A stretch of DNA of 52,359 nt, from NCBI GenBank assembly GCA_021325655.1, contig JAJPGT010000086.1:1-52359 (forward strand). Reading direction: 5' to 3'. Position numbers and translations under genes: made by a program. The DNA comes from Pseudomonadota bacterium. GTDB taxonomy: Bacteria > Chloroflexota > UBA6077 > JAJPGT01. This document shows, piece after piece, positions 1 through 7,559 of this stretch (the first letter of the stretch is position 1; every line of letters starts with the position of its first letter). The notes under the pieces were generated by a model, which worked only from the letters and a program-made list of their open reading frames with translations, did not search any database and was not told the DNA's origin.

Positions 1-9
1 ACGTGAAAC

Positions 10-49
10 TTGGCCCTCTTTGGCCAGTTTGGCCCTCTATGGGCCGTTT
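10..49. repeat. Short direct repeats
   Basis: The 10-mer TTGGCCCTCT occurs at 10-19 and again at 29-38, with a further TTGGCC at 20-25 and GGGCC at 41-45. The array lies just past the 3' end of the primase-like gene on the element side of the window. It could be an iteron-like or regulatory cluster, or simply low-complexity sequence. The window edge prevents judging its full extent. Confidence 0.35.
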
Positions 50-88
50 TTGATGGACAACTGTCATAACGAAGAAGTTAGTGAACAC

Positions 89-1939
89 TCAGCTATCTGC
101 CTCCTCCAGCAGCGTCCAGCGCCAGCCGCCGGCTGAGCCGAAGCCGGCGCGCCCCGAACGCACGCTGAGTGCGTGTTTCGCTCGCTTGAGCGTGCGTTCG
201 CTGACGCCCGCCTGGCGCGCGAGGCGCGCGACCTCCCCGGCCGGCACCGGGCCGTCGGCGAGGATGGCGCGCAGCACGTCGAGCGCTTCTGCGAGCGCTG
301 GCTGATCATCTTCATCGCGCGCGTGCGCAGCGAGCAACGCGTTCGCGCTCAGCGCGCTTTCGCCCAGCCAGCGCAGCCGCGCCGCTCCGCCCGGCGCGGT
401 ATCGATGCGATAGACCAGCGCCGCCGGCGGAGCGGCGAGATTGCACTTGACCTGCGCCAGCACCCGCCGGCCAGGATCAGCCGGGTCGGCAGCAACAAGC
501 AGCTCTGAGCGCGCAGCCGCAGTGAACGCGATTGACCCCCCGCCGCGATACGTTGCGTTCGTGACGCTGCTGTTCTTATTGAGATGCCTGATCGCGAGCA
601 CCGCGACGCCCAGCTCCGCCGCCAGCGCCGCCAGCGGAGCCAGCGCGCGGCGCACGTCCTGATCGCGGTGTGCATCAACGCGCGCGGGCAGATACGCCAC
701 CAACGGGTCGATCACCACCAGCGCCGCGTCCACCGCGCGCACCGCCCGCCGCAGCGCCTCCAGGTCAGCCAGCGTCGCCTGCCGCGGCACCGCCTGGCCG
801 TCGGCGTCGCGCTCGGTGACAGATTGCAGCGCGACGATGCGCGTGCAGTCCGCACCCGCCGCGTCGAGCCGCGGCCGGATTGTGTCAGCGAGCGCGTCTT
901 CTGCGCTGAGCAGCACCACACCCGCCGGGCCGGCCAGGTCGCCGCGCGCTGCATCGGGCATCTCACGCCCGGTGCTGACTCGCGCGGCGAGATCGAGCGC
1001 TAACAATGATTTACCCAGCCCAGGGTCACCGGCTAGCAGCGTCAGCTTGCCCAGAGCGATGCGCCCCGGCCAGAGCCAGTGCACTGTCTCAGCCGCGACG
1101 TTGCTGAGTCGAACCAGCTCCGCCGCCGCCGCGTCCTCCTCGGCCGCCCAGAGCGGCGCCGCGTCGAGCAGCGCTTCGAGCGCATCAACGCAGCCGTCCG
1201 CAGCGATGAAATCGCCCGCGTCGCCGCTCGGCGGCGCGGCGGGCCAGTCGATGCGTCGCACAGTGACGCCCATCGCGCGCAGATGCTGCGCGATGCGCGA
1301 CATATGCGCCCGGCCGGGCTCATCAGCGTCGGGCCAGAGGAACACTTCTCTGCCACGCAGCACACTCAACACGTCGCGGCTGGGCGTCGCGCTGGCGCCG
1401 GTGGTGGTGCCGAGCGCGAGCACGCCCAGCCCGGCCAGGGCGTCGGCTGCTTTCTCGCCTTCGCAAAGCACAACCCGCTCGCCCGCGCGAGCGGCGAGCG
1501 TTTCAGACCGATACAATGGCAGCTCGCACGTCTTCAAGCCGCCCAGACCTGGGCGGCCGTCTGGCCGGCGCCAGAGGAACGTCTTTGTTCCACTTGCGCG
1601 GTCGATGCGCACATGCTCTGCTACCAGCCGGCCGGCCGCGTCGCGAATCGCGTAGACCATCTCGCGTGCCCCGGCCGCGCTGCCCGGGGCGCTGGACGGC
1701 GCCCCGGGCTGGGCATCCCGCGCCGGCCAGAGCCCCCGCGCGCGCAGCGCGTCGATCACTGCTTCTTGCGCGCAGCGCGCGAAGCAGTGCATAAGCAGCG
1801 TGTTGTCGCGCTCAGTGACTCTCAGCGATGGGCGCTGATCATCGTGCGACGGGCAGTGCACCGTGCCGCCCGGCCGGCGGCACGGGCAGCGCGGGCGGGC
1901 GCATTGCAGCGCCGCGCGCAGCGCGTCAGGCGTCGCCAT
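89..1939 (-). CDS. Phage/plasmid-type primase-helicase (CHC2-like, Toprim, RecA-like ATPase)
   Basis: The 616-residue product resembles replicative primase-helicases of integrated plasmids and phages. Residues 18-56 hold Cys/His-rich zinc-finger-like sequence including CPSHDDQRPSL and HCFARC, as in CHC2-type fingers. A Toprim segment follows with CEGEKAADAL (159-168) and DADEPG (204-209). The second half is a RecA/RepA-type ATPase: Walker A GDPGLGKS (304-311) and Walker B LVVIDPL (407-413). The last 70 residues look like a winged helix. It probably primes or unwinds DNA when the element replicates. Its ATG overlaps the 3' end of the small upstream gene by 14 bases, suggesting coupled translation. 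Position beside a tRNA-derived attachment fragment supports a mobile origin. The exact family (AAA_25/RepA versus DnaB-like) cannot be settled by eye. Confidence 0.82.
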   Translation of the reverse strand: MATPDALRAALQCARPRCPCRRPGGTVHCPSHDDQRPSLRVTERDNTLLMHCFARCAQEAVIDALRARGLWPARDAQPGAPSSAPGSAAGAREMVYAIRDAAGRLVAEHVRIDRASGTKTFLWRRPDGRPGLGGLKTCELPLYRSETLAARAGERVVLCEGEKAADALAGLGVLALGTTTGASATPSRDVLSVLRGREVFLWPDADEPGRAHMSRIAQHLRAMGVTVRRIDWPAAPPSGDAGDFIAADGCVDALEALLDAAPLWAAEEDAAAAELVRLSNVAAETVHWLWPGRIALGKLTLLAGDPGLGKSLLALDLAARVSTGREMPDAARGDLAGPAGVVLLSAEDALADTIRPRLDAAGADCTRIVALQSVTERDADGQAVPRQATLADLEALRRAVRAVDAALVVIDPLVAYLPARVDAHRDQDVRRALAPLAALAAELGVAVLAIRHLNKNSSVTNATYRGGGSIAFTAAARSELLVAADPADPGRRVLAQVKCNLAAPPAALVYRIDTAPGGAARLRWLGESALSANALLAAHARDEDDQPALAEALDVLRAILADGPVPAGEVARLARQAGVSERTLKRAKHALSVRSGRAGFGSAGGWRWTLLEEADS

Positions 1940-2210
1940 CGCGCGCCTCCCCCGCCGCAGCCGGGCGCCGGCGCTGCCGCCGGCGACGCGCCGACTCGTA
2001 CGCTAGCCGCGCGAAGTACGCTTTGCGCGCGTACTCTGCGCGGCGGGCGCGCTCCTCAGGAGCAAGAACACCGTCGGGGTCGACTTCGCGCTCGAAGCGC
2101 GCAAGAAACGCAGCTCGGCCGCGACGAGTGGTCTCGCGCGGATCGTACTGCGCGTGCAGCGCGTACGCACCGATGCGGCCGCGGAGCGAACGTTCATGGG
2201 GAGACAGCAC
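1926..2210 (-). CDS. Small conserved charged protein, function unknown
   Basis: The GTG start at 2210 is chosen because GGAG lies 6 bases upstream; the frame stays open further upstream, but that extension is compositionally unlike a protein. The 94-residue product begins VLSPHERSLRGRIGAY and carries REVDPDGVLAPEERARRAEY, then an Arg-rich tail. From memory it resembles a short conserved hypothetical protein, found in actinobacteria and relatives, whose hallmark is the (F/R)EVDPDGxLxPEERxRRAEYARKAxFARLA pattern; no function is known to me. It is basic, helical and without a membrane segment, so nucleic-acid binding is possible but unproven. Its end overlaps the primase start by 14 bases, so the two are probably one transcription unit. 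Confidence 0.68.
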   Translation of the reverse strand: MLSPHERSLRGRIGAYALHAQYDPRETTRRGRAAFLARFEREVDPDGVLAPEERARRAEYARKAYFARLAYESARRRRQRRRPAAAGEARDGDA

Positions 2211-2298
2211 AGCACACTCCAGAGCGCGCGTCGCCGTGCGCCGTGCGCAAGAGTGTGCCGAGCGTGGCAGATGCCGACCGGCTTCCGTATTCAGCGCG

Positions 2299-2307
2299 AT
2301 TTTAGCA
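2299..2307 (-). promoter_or_regulatory. Extended -10 element upstream of element genes
   Basis: On the minus strand the sequence reads TGCTAAAAT, an extended -10 (TGn plus TAAAAT, five of six to consensus). No convincing -35 is visible. It lies about 90 bases before the GTG of the small gene at 2210 and would drive that gene and the primase. Confidence 0.42.
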
Positions 2308-2358
2308 CACCGCGCTGCGCGCAATGCTATTCTGTCACGTGTCCCGGCCACGGTCCCC

Positions 2359-2384
2359 GCGGGCGGGTGGCGCCACCCGCCCGC
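2359..2384. repeat. 26-bp perfect palindrome
   Basis: GCGGGCGGGTGG is followed directly by CGCCACCCGCCCGC, giving a perfect 26-bp dyad. It sits upstream of the element promoter and 117 bases from the tRNA fragment. A dimeric repressor operator, an origin component or a cruciform are all possible. It has no T-tract on either side, which argues against an intrinsic terminator. Confidence 0.6.
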
Positions 2385-2390
2385 AAAGAC

Positions 2391-2414
2391 TGCCCGAAGT
2401 GCCCGAAACGGGCA
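2391..2414. repeat. Tandem and inverted TGCCCGAA repeats
   Basis: TGCCCGAA occurs at 2391-2398 and again at 2400-2407 (9-base period). The second copy forms a hyphenated palindrome TGCCCG-AAA-CGGGCA at 2400-2414. The cluster is adjacent to the 26-bp palindrome and could be part of the same operator or recombination-accessory region of the element. Confidence 0.5.
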
Positions 2415-2500
2415 GCTTTCTGAGCCCATCCAGACTTCCTAACTGGACGGTTTTCTGCTAGACTGCTTCCCTGGAAAGCACAGCGCGTAGACGCTGCGAC

Positions 2501-2543
2501 CTTCTAAGCAGAGGGTCGAGGTTCGAATCCTGCTGGGGGCGCC
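2501..2543 (+). other. Attachment site: 3' fragment of tRNA-Arg(TCT)
   Basis: The sequence contains an anticodon loop CTTCTAA (2501-2507, anticodon TCT), a 3' anticodon-stem strand GCAGA, a T-loop TTCGAAT (2522-2528) and a 3' acceptor strand TGGGGGC with discriminator G and following CC. No matching 5' half (GCCCCCA, D arm, TCTGC) precedes it: the bases before the loop do not pair. Two T-stem pairs are also broken. This is the pattern left when an integrase uses the 3' half of a tRNA gene: the intact tRNA should lie beyond the left edge and this fragment marks the right end of the element. Confidence 0.75.
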
Positions 2544-2576
2544 CATGCTCGGCGAGGGGTAGAGCGCTGGCGCTGC

Positions 2577-4010
2577 TCAGGCGACCCAGTAGCCGAGGGC
2601 GAACAGCACCATGAAGAGGCTGCCCAGCCCGAGGCTGAGCGCGACGTACCCGCGGTGGAATGCGGCCCAGCGCCGCCCCGCCAGCGCCAGCACGACGAAC
2701 AGCGGGAACAGCTCCAGCGCGTAGCGCGGCATGGACACCAACGAGCCGCGGCTCACCACCCCGAGGAACAGCGCCGTAGCCAGCAGCGCGTAGCTGGAGC
2801 GCAGCAGGCGCCAGGCGGCGACGACCAGCACCGCGAGCGCGACGGTGAACGCAAGGTCGAGCACCGTGTCGTTCCGTCCCGGGTGCTGCAGGTACCGCAG
2901 CAGCGTCTCCCAGGGCGGAGTGAACCGCTGATCCCAGGCGGCGTGGGCGTGCAGCACCATGAGCGGGTCGCCAGAGACACGGTACAGCTCGTAGGCCCAG
3001 CCCAGGAACGCCACCGGCGCCAGCCCCAGCCACGCGACAGTGGGACGCAGCGCCCGGACGCGGAACCCCGCCTGGGCTAGGTACTCCCAGCCAAGGGGGA
3101 GCGCGAGCAGCACCCCCAGTGGACGAGACAGCGCGGCCAGCCCAGCCAGGAGTCCGGCCAGCCACCAGCGGTCGGTGCGCGCCGCGTAGAGGGTACCGGC
3201 TGCGAGGAGCAGGAACAGCGACTCGGGGTACATCGCCGACAGAAACAGCGAGGCCGGGCAGGCGAGCAGATACCAGCAGGCTCGCGCCGCCGTGCGGCTG
3301 TCGAAGTCCAGCCGGACGAGCGCGACGAAGACCGCCAGACCGCTCAGTAGGAGCACGTTCGACAGGACGATGCCGACCATCGCCCAGCCGGCCGGATCGT
3401 GCGGACCGAATGGAGCAGACAGGGCGCGAATGAGCAGCGGGTACAGGGGCGAGAAGGCGGTCGTCGTTTCCGCGGGATGCCCGTGCAGCGGCTTGTAGCT
3501 GTAGCCCCGGCGGATCACCTCCAGATACCACCAGGAGTCCCAGCGGGTGAGGATGCTCACCCACGGCAGCGGCGAGACATCGCGCGCGGACGACCCATCG
3601 AAGGGGTGCATCTGCGCCCGAGCGATGAGCCCGATTGCCAGCAGGAGGAGGCGGGTTCCGAGAGCGGGCAGCAGGATCACCGCGACGAACGGGGAGGCAG
3701 CCAGCCGCTCCAGCGCCCGGAGCGCGAGCCCTGGCGTCGGGCGGATGGCGGAGGCCAGGTCCACGCCGGCTGCCCACAGCCGATCCCGCCCGGGGGAGAC
3801 ACGCGCCGTGGTGGCTACCCTGGCACTGCACCATCCCGCGGCGGCAGCCAGGCCCACGGGCCACAGCGCCGGCTCTCCGATGCGCCAGCGTATGGCGGAG
3901 CCGCGGGCTTCGGGGTCGCGGCCGGGGTATGCCCGCTCGCCCGGATCGCTCACCCGGGCATCATACCCGGCCTGTGCGGCGCCCGGAGCAATTATCGGGC
4001 TCAGGGGCAC
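2577..4010 (-). CDS. PIG-V-like membrane mannosyltransferase
   Basis: A multi-span membrane protein of up to 477 residues. RWDSWWYLEVIRRGY (156-170) and FSPLYPLL (186-193) match the WDxxWYxxIxxxGY and FFPLYPLL signatures of PIG-V family mannosyltransferases (GT-C fold, polyprenyl-phosphate sugar donors). Eight or more hydrophobic segments follow to the C terminus. It probably adds a sugar to a lipid or protein on the outer face of the membrane. The start is undecided: the outermost GTG is given, but the first ~100 residues are poor in family signal, and a GTG at 3953 lies just after TATGAT (3965-3960). It is the first chromosomal gene after the tRNA-derived attachment fragment. The acceptor cannot be deduced. 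Confidence 0.72.
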   Translation of the reverse strand: MPLSPIIAPGAAQAGYDARVSDPGERAYPGRDPEARGSAIRWRIGEPALWPVGLAAAAGWCSARVATTARVSPGRDRLWAAGVDLASAIRPTPGLALRALERLAASPFVAVILLPALGTRLLLLAIGLIARAQMHPFDGSSARDVSPLPWVSILTRWDSWWYLEVIRRGYSYKPLHGHPAETTTAFSPLYPLLIRALSAPFGPHDPAGWAMVGIVLSNVLLLSGLAVFVALVRLDFDSRTAARACWYLLACPASLFLSAMYPESLFLLLAAGTLYAARTDRWWLAGLLAGLAALSRPLGVLLALPLGWEYLAQAGFRVRALRPTVAWLGLAPVAFLGWAYELYRVSGDPLMVLHAHAAWDQRFTPPWETLLRYLQHPGRNDTVLDLAFTVALAVLVVAAWRLLRSSYALLATALFLGVVSRGSLVSMPRYALELFPLFVVLALAGRRWAAFHRGYVALSLGLGSLFMVLFALGYWVA

Positions 4011-4074
4011 GGGCCCGAGCCACGCCTGCCCAAGCGTTTAGGAAGAACTGCCGCGCGCTGCTCGCTGCGCTCCG

Positions 4075-6336
4075 TTAGCCGCGAGCCCGTCCGCGGCGCG
4101 GACTCAGTCGCGCTACAGAACCCAGGAGTGCCCGCGCTCTCCGCCGCAGCGCGACCTTCGGCAGCAGCACCCGCAGCGCTCGCCAGGCGAGGTCCGACTG
4201 GCGCTGCTGCTCCGGCGAGGCGCCGTGGCCGTAGGTGCCGGCAACGTAGGCCTCGGCGATCTTCGCCACCAGTGGCCCCGCAGTGGGCACCCGCTCGCCC
4301 AGATAGCGCGCCTGCTCGTAGGGTGTGTGCGAAGCGCGCGGGGCGATCCCACACAGCGCAGCCAGGCGCACCGTCTGCGCGTAGAGCCGCTGGTGCCAGA
4401 GCAGCCCGCGGTGCGCCAGCACCCAGAGCAGATACCCCACTACTGCTACCATCCCGACCAGCAACGTCAGGGCGATGAGCACAACCAGGCCGGTGTGGAG
4501 CACCAGGCTCACGGCAGAGGCCGTGGTCGAGCCAGCGAAGTCGCCCGCGCCCTCCCGGCGGTCGCGCAGCGCTCGCAGCCCCTCGATGTCGCGATCGCTC
4601 AGATTCGGATAGGTCGAGTTCTCCCCGGTCGGCAGCGTGAACGGAGGCAGGTTCGCGCCGGCGAGCGGATTGTCCGGCCGATAGGGGAGTGGCCGGGCGG
4701 CCGACGGCTCGAAGACGATCCAGCCGTAGCGCGGGAAGAAGACCTCCACCCAGGAGTGGGCCTGGCTCTCGCGGACGATGAACACGTGGCGTTGCGCGTC
4801 GTACTCGCCCGTGGCGAACCCCTGGGCGACACGCGCCGGCACACCCTGGCTGCGCAGCAGCACCACCATTGCGGTCGCGTAGTAGTCGCAGTAGCCCCTC
4901 TTCGCGTCGAAGAGCATGTAGTCGACCCAGTCACGGTTCGGGGGCGGGGTCGGGACATCGGTGGTGGTGTACGGGAAGTCCCGCAGGTACGCCTCCACCC
5001 GCAGCGCCTTGTCGTATGGATCTGGCGCGCCCATGGTGACGCGTGTGGCAACGGCGTGCACTCGCTGTGGCAGCGTGTCCGGAAGCTGCAGGTAGCGTCG
5101 GACCCAGTCCGGATAGTCCGTGCCGGCCTTGCGGAGCTGCTCAGCGCTCGCCACCGACACGGACGACTGCACCGTGTATTCCTCGCCACGCCGGAGCGGT
5201 ACTGCCAGCCGCAGCGCGGCGAAGTCGGCCGGCGTCCCGCGGTAGGCGAGCAGCGCTGGCGCCTGGATCTCGACCGGGGTGTCGGCCGCGAAGACCGCGC
5301 TGGTGCGATTCGCCAGCACCCGGACCCGCTGCTCTATCATCTCGCGGGCTTCATAGTCCGGCGGTCCAGCGCCGATCAGCCCCGGCCCGGCCGGCGCTTC
5401 CGTGACGTCGGTGCTGACCATCGCCTGCCCGGTGTAGTAATCGAGCGTGTTCGCTCGCCAGTACGCCCCGCGCGGCGCCTCGATCTCCAGCAACGGCGTG
5501 TCACCCAGCTCGAAGGCGCCGCGCGGGGCGATCGAGCTGGCGAAGGCGAGCGCGCGCACCCCGCCCTGGCGCGCTTGCACTGCCGAGAACAGACGCTCGA
5601 ACTGCGTCTGGAACGGCAGCAGCGGATTGGGGAGGGTGTCCCACACGCCCTGGAAGCGGTCGCTCGCGTGGAGCGCAGGAACCTGCCAGGCGAGCAGGAG
5701 CAGCGGCGCCGCGAGCGCTGCTCCACCCAGCACGGTCAGTCGCAGCCCAGCCTGGCTGGGCACCCGCCGCCTCGCCCAGGTCTCCTGGCGCCGCCACTCG
5801 TCCACCGCGGCCAGGAGCAGCAGGCTGGCGGCGAGCGTGGCGTAGCAGTAGCGCAGCAGCGACCAGTCGTAGGAGCAGTTGAGCAGCACCACTACCAGCG
5901 AGGGCACGATCGTCCACCAGGGGCTGCGGGTCCGCAGCAGGTACCAGGCGCCGAAGTACGCGACCGTCCAGGCAAGCAGTGCCAGGGTCAGGGCGAACAT
6001 CACTGTGTCGTTGCTCGCCCCACCACGCCGGGCCGCATCTAGCCAGGTGGAGATACGGGTTGCCAGCGCCGCGACCTGCGCGCCCCACTCCCCCTCCGTG
6101 GCGATCCGCGCAAAGTGGATGAACACCAGCTCGCCGCCGATTGCGAGCCCGAGCAGGTGCGCCACGATCGGCCGCAGCGGGGTGCGCGCGGCCACCAGGC
6201 CCACCACCGCGCCGCCGATGGCGAACCAGGCCAGGCTCTCCAGGTTCGGCACCCAGGCGGCCGCGCGGAGCGACTCCATCGGGAGCACAACGACAAGGAG
6301 GAGGATGGCGAACGAGGTCCACTTCATCCGCTGCAT
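4075..6336 (-). CDS. TgpA-like membrane protein with transglutaminase domain
   Basis: From the ATG at 6336 the product has 753 residues. Residues 1-215 hold about six membrane spans (DUF3488/TgpA N-terminal type), 216-440 an extracytoplasmic region, then a transglutaminase-like core with Cys483 (GYCDYYA), His527 (AHSWVEVF) and, where Asp is usual, Glu543 (VFEPS). A membrane span near 609-632 precedes a cytoplasmic DUF4129-like tail (about 665-728). The start lies 15 bases after the DUF58 gene stop; in-frame sequence upstream of it overlaps that gene and lacks protein character. The MoxR-DUF58-TgpA order is a widespread operon whose role is linked to envelope or peptide processing but is poorly defined. 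Confidence 0.88.
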   Translation of the reverse strand: MQRMKWTSFAILLLVVVLPMESLRAAAWVPNLESLAWFAIGGAVVGLVAARTPLRPIVAHLLGLAIGGELVFIHFARIATEGEWGAQVAALATRISTWLDAARRGGASNDTVMFALTLALLAWTVAYFGAWYLLRTRSPWWTIVPSLVVVLLNCSYDWSLLRYCYATLAASLLLLAAVDEWRRQETWARRRVPSQAGLRLTVLGGAALAAPLLLLAWQVPALHASDRFQGVWDTLPNPLLPFQTQFERLFSAVQARQGGVRALAFASSIAPRGAFELGDTPLLEIEAPRGAYWRANTLDYYTGQAMVSTDVTEAPAGPGLIGAGPPDYEAREMIEQRVRVLANRTSAVFAADTPVEIQAPALLAYRGTPADFAALRLAVPLRRGEEYTVQSSVSVASAEQLRKAGTDYPDWVRRYLQLPDTLPQRVHAVATRVTMGAPDPYDKALRVEAYLRDFPYTTTDVPTPPPNRDWVDYMLFDAKRGYCDYYATAMVVLLRSQGVPARVAQGFATGEYDAQRHVFIVRESQAHSWVEVFFPRYGWIVFEPSAARPLPYRPDNPLAGANLPPFTLPTGENSTYPNLSDRDIEGLRALRDRREGAGDFAGSTTASAVSLVLHTGLVVLIALTLLVGMVAVVGYLLWVLAHRGLLWHQRLYAQTVRLAALCGIAPRASHTPYEQARYLGERVPTAGPLVAKIAEAYVAGTYGHGASPEQQRQSDLAWRALRVLLPKVALRRRARALLGSVARLSPRRGRARG

Positions 6337-6350
6337 GGCTATCGCCGTTT

Positions 6351-7556
6351 CTAGCGCACCGGGTGCGGGGCGAAGGTGCTGGGCCGCGACAGCGCGACCG
6401 CGAGCGATTCGCCCCGCTTCACCAGATAGGTCGGAATGGAGGCAGCCGCGAGCGCCGCGACCAGGAAGATGCTGCCAGGCGCTCCGCCGAAGGTGCCCGC
6501 CTCCAACAGCACTGCCGAGGCAGAAACGCCCCGGTTGACCAGCGAGCGGCACTGTCGCACCCACTGCTCCTCGGTGGTCGCGGTAATGACCACTACGCTC
6601 GAACGCCGGCTGAAGCGCCCGTCCTCGGAGATTAGCAGCTCGTCAAGCGAGGTGCTGCTCGTCGCGCGCACCACCGCGAGCAGCTCGAGCACTTTGTTGA
6701 GCTGGCGCGGCCCCCGGTCCGGGGCGAGCAACTGCCCCTGGGTGATCAGCCCCACCGCCCGGTGTTGATTGAGGAAGTGGTTCGCCAGCGCCGCGGCGGC
6801 GGTGACGGCGTACTCCTCGGTCGACTCCGGACCGCGCCCTGCCTGTACCTCCCGATCCAGGTCTAGCACCAGCCAGAGGTCCGAGAAGGGATCGAGCTCG
6901 AACTCTTTCACCATCAGCCGGCCGGTCCGCGCCGTGGAGCGCCAGTGGATGCGGCTGTAGGCATCGCCCGGCTGGTAGTCGCGGATGCTGGAGGCGTTCG
7001 GGGTGGTGAAGTGGACCCGCTCGCCCTGCACCGCGCCCCCGGTCAGCTCGCCGGGCAGGCTCCCGAAGGCGGGCAGATCGACAATCGCCGGATAGACGAT
7101 CACCGTCTGCTCCCCGGCCACCCGGCGCCACGCCTGGAAGAGGCCCAGCGGATCGCCACTGACGAGGTCGACCGGGCCGAGGCGGAAGCGGCCGCGCTGG
7201 CGGCAGACCGAGCGCACCGTGGCCAGGCGCCGACCCCGCGGGCCGAGCGCCAGCGCCCGACTGATCGAGTGGCCCGGCAGGGTCGAGCGGTCGACGATCT
7301 CGATCCAGGTCTTCGGGAGCCAGGAGCGGTTCTCCAGCTCCAGGCGCTCATCGAACGGCATGCCCACCTGCGAGCGCAGCGCGCGCGGCTGGCGCCGAAA
7401 GAAGGTGTGCCGCACGTTGACCTGCGCCCAGGCATAGGCGGCCAGGCCAAGCAGCAGCAGCCCGTACGCTAGGTGGTACATCACGTCCCAGTCGCCGAAC
7501 ACAGCGATCAGCGCGACGACCAGCCAGAGCGCGAGCAGCCCGAGTATCCGCGGCAC
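6351..7556 (-). CDS. DUF58 domain protein
   Basis: The 401-residue product has two N-terminal membrane spans (about 4-20 and 27-45), a beta-rich region, and the DUF58 signature RDYQPGDAYSRIHWRSTART at 192-211. The C-terminal part resembles a von Willebrand A-like fold, with a DLD motif in place of a full MIDAS. The GTG start at 7556 has GAGG six bases upstream, inside the 3' end of the MoxR gene, and only 3 bases separate the two genes. DUF58 proteins are thought to work as partners of MoxR ATPases at the membrane. The molecular function is not established. Confidence 0.9.
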   Translation of the reverse strand: MPRILGLLALWLVVALIAVFGDWDVMYHLAYGLLLLGLAAYAWAQVNVRHTFFRRQPRALRSQVGMPFDERLELENRSWLPKTWIEIVDRSTLPGHSISRALALGPRGRRLATVRSVCRQRGRFRLGPVDLVSGDPLGLFQAWRRVAGEQTVIVYPAIVDLPAFGSLPGELTGGAVQGERVHFTTPNASSIRDYQPGDAYSRIHWRSTARTGRLMVKEFELDPFSDLWLVLDLDREVQAGRGPESTEEYAVTAAAALANHFLNQHRAVGLITQGQLLAPDRGPRQLNKVLELLAVVRATSSTSLDELLISEDGRFSRRSSVVVITATTEEQWVRQCRSLVNRGVSASAVLLEAGTFGGAPGSIFLVAALAAASIPTYLVKRGESLAVALSRPSTFAPHPVR

Positions 7557-7559
7557 CAG

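Noticed and set aside
2501..2507. Self-splicing intron in the tRNA anticodon loop
   Set aside because: An intron would need a matching 5' tRNA half upstream; only primase genes lie to the left and no group I core sequences are visible.
2458..2543. Complete tRNA-Arg gene
   Set aside because: The acceptor 5' strand, D arm and 5' anticodon stem are absent and two T-stem pairs are broken. Only the anticodon loop and 3' end match a tRNA, so it is recorded as an attachment-type fragment.
2458..3864. Minus-strand reading frame ending in a QQDSNLDPLLRRSQRL-type sequence
   Set aside because: This tail is the well-known false translation of tRNA 3' sequence, and the rest is an Arg/Gly-rich shadow of the PIG-V-like gene.
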